Part shown: positions 27,156-34,339 of the stretch, piece by piece
Numbering within the stretch: position 1 is the first letter of the stretch
How the letters are laid out: each line of letters begins with the position of its first letter
From: Parabacteroides bouchesdurhonensis
GTDB taxonomy: Bacteria; Bacteroidota; Bacteroidia; Bacteroidales; Tannerellaceae
Assembly: GCF_900186615.1 (NCBI RefSeq)
Contig: NZ_LT896588.1
Coordinates: 3,527,787-3,591,786 of the forward strand
Length of the DNA stretch: 64,000 nucleotides
Direction: 5' to 3'
The notes under the pieces: generated by a model
The model's database searches: none
What the model was told of the DNA's origin: nothing
Seen by the model: only the letters and a program-made list of their open reading frames with translations
Program-made: the position numbers and the translations under genes

Positions 27156-28722
27156 TTACTTTTTAAGGTTAAACCGATAGACCACGGAGATGCCCACGCG
27201 CGTGATGCCCCAATAGTTCTTGGTGCGGGTGTCGATGCGGGCGCCGTTGTTCCTATTATAGAAGGTGTCATAGCGCAGGTTGGCATAGCCTGCGCCGAGG
27301 GTGAATTCGCCCGCCCAATGCTCATTGAACGGCAACAGATAACCGTAGCTGATGCCTGCGCCCAAAAGCGGACGCCCCGCGTCCTGATAGCGGTCGCGGT
27401 TCCAGCGCACGTTGAACCACCCCACATGGGCATGGACGCCGAAGAAATGCCCTGCGCCGGGCCGTCGGAGCCAATAGCGGGCTTCGGGCTGGATGGTAAA
27501 GGTCTTGATGGCGTGATTGTCGCTGATGTACCATGGGCACCACAGCACGGGAAGCTCCACCGACCAATGGCGGCCGACCTGCACGTCCACCGCCACGTTC
27601 ATAATCGTGCCTGCCCATGCCGCGAGGTTGGTCTTTACGCCGAGGTAACGGCCGGGGGATTGGGATCGACTTGCATCGGTCAGCGCGGACGGCTGCGAAA
27701 CGGGAATGGAAGCGGAAGTGTCGGCAGGGGTGGCGGTTTCCGTCGAAGTTGCGGCGGCGGGTTCCGCCGAAGACACGGGAGCGGTTTCCGGGGCGAAATC
27801 CTGCGGCCGACGGGCAAGGCGCGCCGTATCCGGCTGCGTGTTTTCTGCCGTCGGCAGCTCCGCCGAATGCGGTGCATTTTCCGCATCCTGCCCCGTGCGG
27901 ACAGCGGCGGAATCGGGAGCAGGGACAATGGAAGACGGCGCGGCGGGGATCGTCGCGTGGGGTGTGTCGCCGGAAATCGGCGGCGCGGTATGTTCGCCCG
28001 GTTCGCTCTGCGGCGCGGTTACGCCCTTAGTAATAGATGGTTCCGCATTTTGCGGGGGGGGGATTTTTGCACCGCCAGCCTGCGCCGAAGCGGTCGGCGT
28101 TTCGGTGCTTTCTGTAGGCGCTGCCGACGTTTCGGTGTTATGTGGGGTCGCCGCCGCATTCCCGATCGACGGTCCGTTCGCCACGAACGCCGTCATCTCG
28201 ACCCGCCGTGCCCGGTCGGGCGGAAGCGTCGCATCTTCCCCGCGTCCCTCGGTGCGGATGCGTGCCGAGGCAATGCCCTTGCGCACCAGATAGCGCCCGA
28301 CGGCGGCGGCACGCTTTGCGGAAAGGTGCCGCCGCCGTTCCCGTGGTGTCCGCCCATCCCGTGAGCCGGATTTCGGTTTCGGGATGCGCTTGCGCGGCAC
28401 GCAGGAAGCGACCCACAGTCGCGTATTCCGACCTCTCGATCCAGTCGCCGTTATTGGGTGAAAAATAAAGAGTGCCGGAAAAGAGCGTCCGCACGCTGTC
28501 CACCGGCTGGCCCTGCTGTTCCTGCTCCGACGGCTGTTCCTGCTCCGCCTGTTGTCCCGCGGCAGCCGCAACTTGCACGTCTCGGGTCGGCGCGGCATAC
28601 GCCCCGCGAGCAAAACCGGACACGCCGCCCAAGAGCAGACAGACGAGGAAAAGGCGATGCCGCAGCGGCGAAGGCCGCAGAGCGGATGTCCCGCCGGATC
28701 GTATCGAAAAAACTCGTATCAT
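27156..28722 (-). pseudogene. OmpA-family/DUF3575 outer-membrane protein, frameshifted
   Basis: Read from ATG 28722, the first frame gives a signal peptide (to about residue 44) and the start of an OmpA-like domain (TLYFSPNNGDWIERSEYAT, ETEIRLTGWADTTGT). At about 28325-28340, within a GGCGGCGG run, the frame is lost. The continuation LSAKRAAAVGRYLVRKGIASARI and GRGEDATLP is found in the next frame, so one extra base (or two missing) would explain it. Then come a long Pro/Ala/Thr-rich linker and a C-terminal DUF3575 barrel (YLGVKTNLAAWAG to GISVVYRFNLKK, stop 27156). DUF3575/OmpA proteins accompany Bacteroidales fimbrial operons. A C9 tract in the linker (28054-28062) is another slippage-prone site. 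It may be a true pseudogene, a phase-OFF form, or a sequencing error. Confidence 0.8.
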
Positions 28723-28756
28723 TTTATCGGTATTTTTAGGTATCGGGCATGAAAAA

Positions 28757-28789
28757 AGGCGGAAATGAATTCGCAATTCATTTCTGCCT
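28757..28789 (-). terminator. Hairpin with U-run before the fimbrial operon (terminator or attenuator)
   Basis: AGGCGGAAATGAATT (28757-28771) pairs with AATTCATTTCTGCCT (28775-28789), 15 bp with one G-T pair, and on the minus strand six T residues follow. It lies after the AraC gene at 28918 and only about 30 nt before the OmpA/DUF3575 ATG. The fimbrial promoter must therefore lie upstream, and the transcript passes through this hairpin. Confidence 0.75.
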
Positions 28790-28840
28790 ATAAAATTAGC
28801 AATTCGGAAGATACGGGAGGTACCAAACCGGAATTAGTTT

Positions 28841-28910
28841 GGTTTCATTACGACAAGATGATAATTTTTTAGGTACAGTTGCGACAATGAGGTTTCATTG
28901 CGACAAAATG
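28841..28910. repeat. Three copies of a TTGTCGCAATGAAACC-type direct repeat
   Basis: On the minus strand TTGTCGCAATGAAACC (about 28906-28891), TTGTCGCAACTGTACC (about 28887-28872) and TTGTCGTAATGAAACC (about 28856-28841) occur in the short gap between the AraC-type regulator gene and the fimbrial operon. Same orientation and about 19 and 31 bp spacing suggest binding sites for a regulator such as one of the two AraC proteins. Confidence 0.8.
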
Positions 28911-28917
28911 CGGGGGT

Positions 28918-30018
28918 TTACCCCCTTTTAGAGAGCCTGCGCAGCCAGTCCGACGGCGTGGTTCCCGTCTCGCGCCGGAAGTAGCGCAGGGCCGTGATTT
29001 TGGAGCGGAAGCCGACCCGGAAGAAGGTGTCCTGGATGCTGATGCGCGGATCGGCGCGGAGCGCCTTGAGAAACTCCCCGATGCGGCGGCGGCTGATGAA
29101 ATGGCGGTAATTCTCGTACCCGTGCTGCCGGATCAGCCGGGCGAGTGTCGTGCGGTTGCTCGCGAGGCGTGCCGCCAGCGTTTCGAGCGACAGGTCGGGA
29201 TTGCGCCACGGCTCCTCTTCGTCCATCAGCCGCAGCAGCGCATCCCAAAGCGGGTTCGGCTCCGACGAGTGTTCGGTCGGGCATAGCGGTATTTCGGGCA
29301 TTTGCACGGTAGCGGGCATCGTCTGCGGCAGCTCCTCCTCGGCGGGAACCCGCATGCGCAGGAAAAGCTCCTGATAGGTCACCACCAGGCAGAAGCCCAT
29401 GCAGTAGGCGATATGCACGGCGTTCACCAGCGTATCGCCCGTGAGCATCGAGAGCAGGTACAACACGGCGATCCCCTGCGTGCCGACCGTATAGAGGCTG
29501 ATCCACCGGTTGTCGGCGCTGCTCTTGCGATAATTCCGAGGAATGTAGAGCAGCACGAAGCATAGCGGGACGAACATCGCCAGGAACACGAGCCGTATCC
29601 ACACGTTGAACTCGCCCGCATACATCGTCATCTCGGAGAAGGACGCCAGAGGCCGGAACGGGGTGAAGACCCACAGAAGGCTGAAAGCGATCCACGGAAG
29701 CGCGATGACGGCGGTTCGGCGAGCATCGAGCCAGCCGGGGTGGATCACTTCGATGGGATAGAGGAAAAAGACGAAAAGCGTCAAAAGGCCGCTGTCCAGA
29801 TCCGTCGGCAGCAGCACCTCCCCGGAGACGGGGCAGCCGGCGCTTCCCATCCATGCCCTAAGGGCCACGACCACGCCACAAAACGCGAAGCACCACCCTA
29901 ACAGCCGCCGAGAACGGTCGCCGTACCCGCGCCGCAGGTAGAGCAGCAGCGAGCACAGAAGCGTCCCGAAGGCCGTCAGGCAAAGCGACTGAAAGAGGAT
30001 GTTCTCCGCAATTCCCAT
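28918..30018 (-). CDS. Membrane-anchored AraC-type transcriptional regulator
   Basis: 366 residues from the ATG at 30018. The N-terminal half has about six or seven hydrophobic helices (ILFQSLCLTAFGTLLCSLLL, LLTLFVFFLYPIEVI, AVIALPWIAFSLLWV, LVFLAMFVPLCFVLLYI, IAVLYLLSML, AVHIAYCMGFCLVVTY), followed by a linker and a C-terminal AraC DNA-binding domain (SLETLAARLASNRTTLARLI, RISIQDTFFRVGFRSKITALRYFRRETGTTPS). Membrane-sensor AraC proteins of this type are typical of Bacteroidetes and may sense envelope signals directly. It is encoded directly upstream of the fimbrial operon, so it probably controls it. A TATTTTTG box at 30031-30024 would start transcription at or next to the ATG, giving a leaderless or nearly leaderless mRNA. 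Confidence 0.88.
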   Translation of the reverse strand: MGIAENILFQSLCLTAFGTLLCSLLLYLRRGYGDRSRRLLGWCFAFCGVVVALRAWMGSAGCPVSGEVLLPTDLDSGLLTLFVFFLYPIEVIHPGWLDARRTAVIALPWIAFSLLWVFTPFRPLASFSEMTMYAGEFNVWIRLVFLAMFVPLCFVLLYIPRNYRKSSADNRWISLYTVGTQGIAVLYLLSMLTGDTLVNAVHIAYCMGFCLVVTYQELFLRMRVPAEEELPQTMPATVQMPEIPLCPTEHSSEPNPLWDALLRLMDEEEPWRNPDLSLETLAARLASNRTTLARLIRQHGYENYRHFISRRRIGEFLKALRADPRISIQDTFFRVGFRSKITALRYFRRETGTTPSDWLRRLSKRG

Positions 30019-30472
30019 GATGGCAAAAATACGGTTTTTATCGCAAAAACCCTCAAAAAGAAACGGAATTCGACATCCCGCAGACCTTATCCGCAGGGGA
30101 CGCAAGCCCGACGGGGCACTCGCCCTTCTCTTCGGGCATGGTGTCTGACACGCGGTCGGTTAATGATGTTCATTTTTCATCAATCGCCCGACTTCGGAAG
30201 AGCGATTTCGCCCCGTCAGGGCAACGTTTTCAGCAAGCCGAGCGCAGAGCAGAACGAAGTTCTTGCTATGCTGAGGCGAGAAAACGAAGGCGAATAGCCA
30301 AGGCTTTCGGGAGTAACCCGAAAGGTGTCGAGTAACTCGATACACACCTTGCTGTTAGTCGATGCTAACAAAATCGGAGAGCTATTGCCCTCCGATAATT
30401 GAACTGCTTTTCACTATACTCGCTATGCCGAGTGTACACACTGTATTATCCTATGAAAAACGGATAGCGGAG
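30019..30472. other. Hairpin-rich mobilisation-like remnant, possible oriT
   Basis: No gene is seen. The stretch carries several inverted repeats: CTTTCGGG/CCCGAAAG (30304-30324), TCGAGTAACTCGA (30328-30340), and ATCGGAG/CTCCGAT (30373-30396). It also holds a GC-rich leader-like part near 30190-30290. In Bacteroides conjugative and mobilizable elements, similar hairpin-rich DNA lies between DUF3408/ParA genes and the relaxase and includes oriT. Here no relaxase follows, so it may be the scar of a lost mob gene. The oriT call is an inference. Confidence 0.4.
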
Positions 30473-30922
30473 CTATAATTTCCGCCACCGTTCGATGTCC
30501 TCGCCGTAGGTTTCCAGATGATGCCGTGCGAGGTTCTCGATCAGTCCCGAAACGCTCATCCGTCTGCCTCCCAACCTGCGGACGATCTCGTCCAGTCGGT
30601 CGCGTACCTCGCAACTCACGAAAACGGGTTTGCGGTTCTCGATTCTCGGCACCCGGAGGAATGTTTCTCGGTATTCTTCCAACGTTGCTCTTTTCTGCTT
30701 CATTCCGGCGCGATTGGATATAGCATGCGCTGGTTCTGTTGTTAAGGTCGTGTCCGTCGGCAGCGTCGTTGCTGTTTGCACAATCGGTTCGCTCGTTACA
30801 CGCTGTGTACCCGGTACACTCTCTAAACCGACATCTGTCGGCTTCAATCTTCTCATTTCAGGGCGGAACATCTCGATAATCTCTTCGGCATCGATGTCCG
30901 GCGTTCTTTCATTTTTGGTCAT
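30473..30922 (-). CDS. DUF3408 domain protein (mobile-element accessory, TraB-like)
   Basis: 149 residues. The first 75 are polar and unstructured. The C-terminal part, with FLRVPRIENRKPVFVSCEVRDRLDEIVRRLGGRRMSVSGLIEN in parts and HHLETYGEDIERWRKL at the end, is the DUF3408 ribbon-helix-helix-like domain found next to ParA in Bacteroides conjugative transposons such as CTnDOT. The usual partner ParA (TraA) gene is missing here, which supports loss of the transfer region. Role: probably DNA binding at the transfer origin or partition-like control. It is the third gene from the integrase on the same strand. Confidence 0.88.
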   Translation of the reverse strand: MTKNERTPDIDAEEIIEMFRPEMRRLKPTDVGLESVPGTQRVTSEPIVQTATTLPTDTTLTTEPAHAISNRAGMKQKRATLEEYRETFLRVPRIENRKPVFVSCEVRDRLDEIVRRLGGRRMSVSGLIENLARHHLETYGEDIERWRKL

Positions 30923-30972
30923 AAGGTATCTATTTAACAGGTTAATATTATTTCTTTTTTCATAGGAAACCG

Positions 30973-31356
30973 TCAGTTGGGAATATGTCGGCTGTACTCG
31001 TCCGTTTTACGAGAGCAGGTCATCAGTATATTTATTGCAGGCCGTTTGCTCATTGTACCGAGTGTACGGAGTATATACTCCCGTAATCTCATTGCACCCT
31101 GCGCATGGATACGGAATGCAAGGGCGACAACCGCCTCCATATTATACACGTCTGCACCGTTGCCGTTTTCCAGACGAACGTACTTGCAGACCTCGTAATC
31201 GTGCAGCGTATCGCTTTTAATGATTGCCTTGATACCTGCGTTTACCGCTCCGGCAGTCGTACCGAACAGCTCGGCAAGCTCCATTGCCGTCATCCATACC
31301 TCGCTCCCCGTCAGGGTTACGCCGTTCTCGCCGATTGTGATTTTATCTCTTTTCAT
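30973..31356 (-). CDS. RhuM-like DNA-binding/accessory protein
   Basis: 127 residues. The sequence VTLTGSEVWMTAMELAELFG, then AGIKAIIKSDTL, then YNMEAVVALAFRIHAQGAMRLREYIL matches the layout of RhuM-family proteins, which contain a winged-helix-like N-terminal half and a conserved region where RhuM has GYRVxSxxxxxFR. It is shorter than full RhuM (over 300 residues), matching only its N-terminal third, as in the short forms often found beside Bacteroidetes integrases. It begins 12 nt after the integrase stop, so the two are co-transcribed. It could serve as a recombination accessory or excision control factor. The function is not proven. Confidence 0.7.
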   Translation of the reverse strand: MKRDKITIGENGVTLTGSEVWMTAMELAELFGTTAGAVNAGIKAIIKSDTLHDYEVCKYVRLENGNGADVYNMEAVVALAFRIHAQGAMRLREYILRTLGTMSKRPAINILMTCSRKTDEYSRHIPN

Positions 31357-31368
31357 ATCCTGACACTT

Positions 31369-32607
31369 TTAGATTGCTACTCCTGCAAATTCCTCGATGT
31401 TGTTCAACTGCCGGGCAAGGGCACTCATATCATTTTTGACCTTCTCTTTGGTAATCTTCGCGTAGATTTGTGTCGTGCGAATGTTCTTGTGTCCCAAAAT
31501 AGAACTGACCGTTTCGATGGGCATATTGTTCGACAGACACACGGTTGTAGCCATCGTATGCCGCCCGGCGTGCCATGACATGGATTTTTCTATACCGCAG
31601 ATTTTCAATATCTTTTTAATGTTCGAGCGGATTGTGCTGTATTTGGGTACGGAAAAGATTTTCCCATTTTCACTTGTGCCACGATACTTTTCGAGAATTT
31701 TCATCGGTATATCCAACAACTGCACCTCCGATACGACCGTCGTTTTCTGTCGTGCGATATGTATCCATTGGTTTTCATCGAAATAGGTGCGGATATTCTC
31801 CTCCGAAAGATTATACAGTTCGCAATAGGACAACCCCGTAAAGCAGCAGAACACGAACAGATCACGCACAAGCTCGTGCTTGGGATTTGCAAAGCGCGTT
31901 TCCATCAACGTGCGGATTTCCTCTTTCGTAAGAAATTCCCGTTCGGTTTCCTCCGGGCTTATCTCGTGTTTGACGAAGGGATCATGTACCAACCACCTAT
32001 TCTCAATAGCTATATCGATCATTTTTCGTAGCGGCATCAGATAAACCCAAACCGTGTTATGCGTGCAGCCTTTTTCCGCACGCAGGAACATTTCAAAGTC
32101 GTTGATGAAAGCTGGAGAAATCTCTTTTAGGGCTATATCGCTGACCTTATACCTTGTCAGGAGAAAATCTTTCAGATGTCCGTAAACCGTAAGATACTTT
32201 TGAAAGGTGCTTTTAGCCCGCATTTTCGCCTGCACCCAGTTATAGAAATCACTGTTGAATTGATCGTAAACTTTCAGTAGCGTTTCGTGACGGTATTCCA
32301 GCCCCAAGAAAGCATTTCTCACTTTCTCGGAGGTAACATACCCGTCCCGCTCCATGATTGCGCGGTAGTGGCCGTTGATTTTTACGCGGATGCCGTCGAG
32401 CATCTTGTTCGCCTCCTGTGCGGCGATACTCCGGCCTGTCATCCGTCCCGATTCAGTATCCCACAAAGCGGGATTTACGGTGAATTTGCAACTGAACTGC
32501 GAGGGCTTGCCTCCGTCGATGGTGATACGCCCCATAACCGGAACCGTACCGTCTTTTCTGACATCTTTCCTTTTCAGATAAAATAAAACGCTGAACGTAC
32601 TTCTCAT
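31369..32607 (-). CDS. Tyrosine recombinase / integrase, IntDOT-like
   Basis: 412 residues. The N-terminal arm-binding domain (STFSVLFYLKRKDVRKDGTVPVMGRI) and the SAM-like core-binding domain (about 110-215) precede the catalytic domain. HAGRH (His346, Arg349), LGHK (His373) and Tyr382 in TTQIYAKI form the catalytic set. The position of the first catalytic Arg (normally TGLRxSE) is Ser in TGLSYCEL, as in IntDOT of CTnDOT, where Ser replaces that Arg and the enzyme remains active. It is at the right edge of the island, reading inward. An in-frame TAGTTTTG box at 32635-32628 could serve as the -7 element. Confidence 0.95.
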   Translation of the reverse strand: MRSTFSVLFYLKRKDVRKDGTVPVMGRITIDGGKPSQFSCKFTVNPALWDTESGRMTGRSIAAQEANKMLDGIRVKINGHYRAIMERDGYVTSEKVRNAFLGLEYRHETLLKVYDQFNSDFYNWVQAKMRAKSTFQKYLTVYGHLKDFLLTRYKVSDIALKEISPAFINDFEMFLRAEKGCTHNTVWVYLMPLRKMIDIAIENRWLVHDPFVKHEISPEETEREFLTKEEIRTLMETRFANPKHELVRDLFVFCCFTGLSYCELYNLSEENIRTYFDENQWIHIARQKTTVVSEVQLLDIPMKILEKYRGTSENGKIFSVPKYSTIRSNIKKILKICGIEKSMSWHAGRHTMATTVCLSNNMPIETVSSILGHKNIRTTQIYAKITKEKVKNDMSALARQLNNIEEFAGVAI

Positions 32608-33061
32608 AACTCACAATTTTAATGGTTCAAAACTATTAACTATGGAGTTATTCGTCGATACGCAAATTGCAGCCAATCAGCGCAAAAGAATCCGAAAGCA
32701 CTCTTTTTTGCAACGTCCACCGAAAGATTGTTTACCTTTGCTTTCAGCAAAGGCCGGAAAACTGTCGCAGACTACCTCTTTCGCCTCATCCTCCCGGTTC
32801 CGTTACCTCCACTCAATTCCCGAAAACGGTTATGACTTGGTAACGCAACCGAGGTTTCAGGTGGCTTTTCGACGGTTTCACTTGGCTTCGCGCTTTGCCC
32901 AGCCTCATACCTTAAATCCTTGTTCTACAATTCTATTGCTCTGTCTCGCGCTTTTTTCTTATCTACTGCACTTTTTTTTCGAAAAATTACAACATCTTCC
33001 TTTTTCCATATTTCAAACGTATCTTGCTTCCATTAATCATTTACTCTAAATTTATATTGTC
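32608..33061. other. Non-coding right edge of the island
   Basis: No supported gene lies here. An open frame of 135 codons runs on the plus strand from 32642, but its product has no recognisable fold. The stretch holds the integrase promoter, an outward-facing promoter at 32708-32740, a GC-rich part to about 32900, and the chromosomal AT-rich leader of the DUF4272 gene. The island end is somewhere in it. Confidence 0.5.
32708..32740 (+). promoter_or_regulatory. Outward-facing promoter at the island edge
   Basis: TTG (32708-32710) and TACCTTTG (32733-32740) with a 22-bp spacer, slightly long for a Bacteroidetes promoter but with a strong -7 match. It faces the DUF4272 gene 320 bp away. Confidence 0.5.
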
Positions 33062-34246
33062 ATGGAAAAAAGAAATATCACATTATATACGGTAATTGGC
33101 AATCAAGCCCGCATTCCGGAAGCCATCAAAAAGCATTTTAATCCTGTAACTAAAGAATATGACGAAAAAGACAAACAACTAACCTTGATATTGCAGGACG
33201 ATAGCGAAATGACATTCTTTTTCAATCACAGCAACACCGATCCCCAATTTGTAAGCAATCATCAAACCGGTATGGCAAATTACTTCGCGCAAGCTGAGAC
33301 CAAGCATGAAGACATAAAGAAGAATATCATATACCAGATTCAATATTTTAATTCCATAACAGGAATCACTTTTGAAGAAAACGAAGATCAGAATCGTACC
33401 AATTACCTTATTAACACAATGTTTGCTATAGCAAATGAGATAAAAGGGTTCCTACTTTTCCCGGCTATGGAAATATACAACGGAACAGGCGAACTGGTCT
33501 TTTCCATAAAAGGCGAAACAGAGTTGGAAAAATTCTCTCCTGTTGCAAATGCCGACTATCTGGATACCAACCGACCGGAAGACACCGAAGCCGATAAAGC
33601 CAGGCAACGACGCTCTATTGAAAAGTTAAAAGAAAAAGACATACCTTATGCTTCACATTTACGCAGTTCCATAACAGAAGCAGAAGCTCAAATACGCATG
33701 CCGGAAGAAATATTGAAACGTCTCGCATCCCTGTTTGCAGTTTCTGTTTATTCCGAAGTTATGTTATCAGAAGAAGGAAGCCGCGAAAATGCATTGGAAT
33801 ATATAGACGAAGTGAAAAAACGATACCCTATTTCCCTTTCACCTGCCGAAACAGCTTATATTGACAACGAATCTCCCGAAAAAAACGAATGCGTCCAGTT
33901 TGTCTGGAGGTACGAATGTTGTACTGTATTGCTTTGGGCATTAGGACTGGATAAATTAAATTACCCAGACGAAATATGCGACGTTCGCGGAATCGCTTCT
34001 ATTTTATGGAACCACACTCTGGATTCTTTGCAAGAGAAAATCCGGATGCGGGGAAAAGACGAAATATTAGATGAAGCCGACCTGATTCTCCGCTATAATT
34101 GGGCTTGTGTAGATGCCAGAATACACGGGAAAGAAACACCGGCATCTCTGGAAAGCGGAGTTGTACAAGAACGCCACTATGTATTCAACTGGCTAATAGG
34201 TGCCAATAATCAAGCAGAATGGGACGACATACAACCTAATACATAA
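33062..34246 (+). CDS. DUF4272 domain protein
   Basis: 394 residues, cytoplasmic, no signal peptide. The DUF4272 region (about 190-370) has IPYASHLRSSITEAEAQIRMPEEILKR in parts, VQFVWRYECCTVLLWALGLD, LNYPDEICDVRGIAS and DLILRYNWACVDARIHG, the typical family blocks. The first 180 residues form a mixed alpha/beta region that often accompanies it. Its role is unknown. It is a single gene with its own bidirectional terminator. Its normal Bacteroidetes base composition marks it as the first chromosomal gene right of the island. Confidence 0.88.
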   Translation: MEKRNITLYTVIGNQARIPEAIKKHFNPVTKEYDEKDKQLTLILQDDSEMTFFFNHSNTDPQFVSNHQTGMANYFAQAETKHEDIKKNIIYQIQYFNSITGITFEENEDQNRTNYLINTMFAIANEIKGFLLFPAMEIYNGTGELVFSIKGETELEKFSPVANADYLDTNRPEDTEADKARQRRSIEKLKEKDIPYASHLRSSITEAEAQIRMPEEILKRLASLFAVSVYSEVMLSEEGSRENALEYIDEVKKRYPISLSPAETAYIDNESPEKNECVQFVWRYECCTVLLWALGLDKLNYPDEICDVRGIASILWNHTLDSLQEKIRMRGKDEILDEADLILRYNWACVDARIHGKETPASLESGVVQERHYVFNWLIGANNQAEWDDIQPNT

Positions 34247-34250
34247 TATG

Positions 34251-34294
34251 AAAAAAGATCCCGATGATTTAGTCAAATCATCGGGATCTTTTTT
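34251..34294. terminator. Bidirectional terminator between DUF4272 and GH97 genes
   Basis: A perfect 20-bp stem (34251-34270 with 34275-34294), core AGATCCCGATGATT, has an A-run on one side and a T-run on the other. It serves both convergent genes. Confidence 0.92.
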
Positions 34295-34339
34295 ATAAAT
34301 GGCCGGGATGAATTCCCGAAACACCAATTCTACATTTCA

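Larger units (their letters stand above)
21007..32944. mobile_element. Integrated genomic island with IntDOT-type integrase and fimbrial cargo
   Basis: About 12 kb between tRNA-Pro and the DUF4272 gene. It is visibly richer in GC than its flanks, especially 22-30 kb, and carries a tyrosine recombinase at its right edge, a DUF3408 mobilisation-type protein, a RhuM-like protein, a hairpin-rich mob-like remnant, two AraC regulators, a fimbrial operon and a nuclease pair. The end points given are the imperfect repeats that begin with ATTGCTCTGT (21007-21016 and 32935-32944). They are only a suggestion; the true edges lie somewhere in 20898-21130 and 32620-33050. No relaxase, coupling protein or Tra genes are present, so self-transfer is not possible from this copy. 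Confidence 0.7.

Noticed and set aside
28054..28062. C9 tract as the cause of the split OmpA/DUF3575 gene
   Set aside because: The reading frame on both sides of the tract is the same; the frame is lost earlier, at about 28325-28340. The tract remains a possible slippage site.
26244..28364. A 706-codon open frame on the plus strand across the fimbrial genes
   Set aside because: It is antisense to genes with clear signal peptides, lipoboxes and domains. In GC-rich DNA, long shadow frames are expected. The product is low-complexity Arg/Gly-rich with no start signal.
32642..33049. A 135-codon plus-strand frame at the island edge
   Set aside because: The promoter candidate at 32708-32740 lies inside it and the product shows no fold or motif; low confidence that it is coding.
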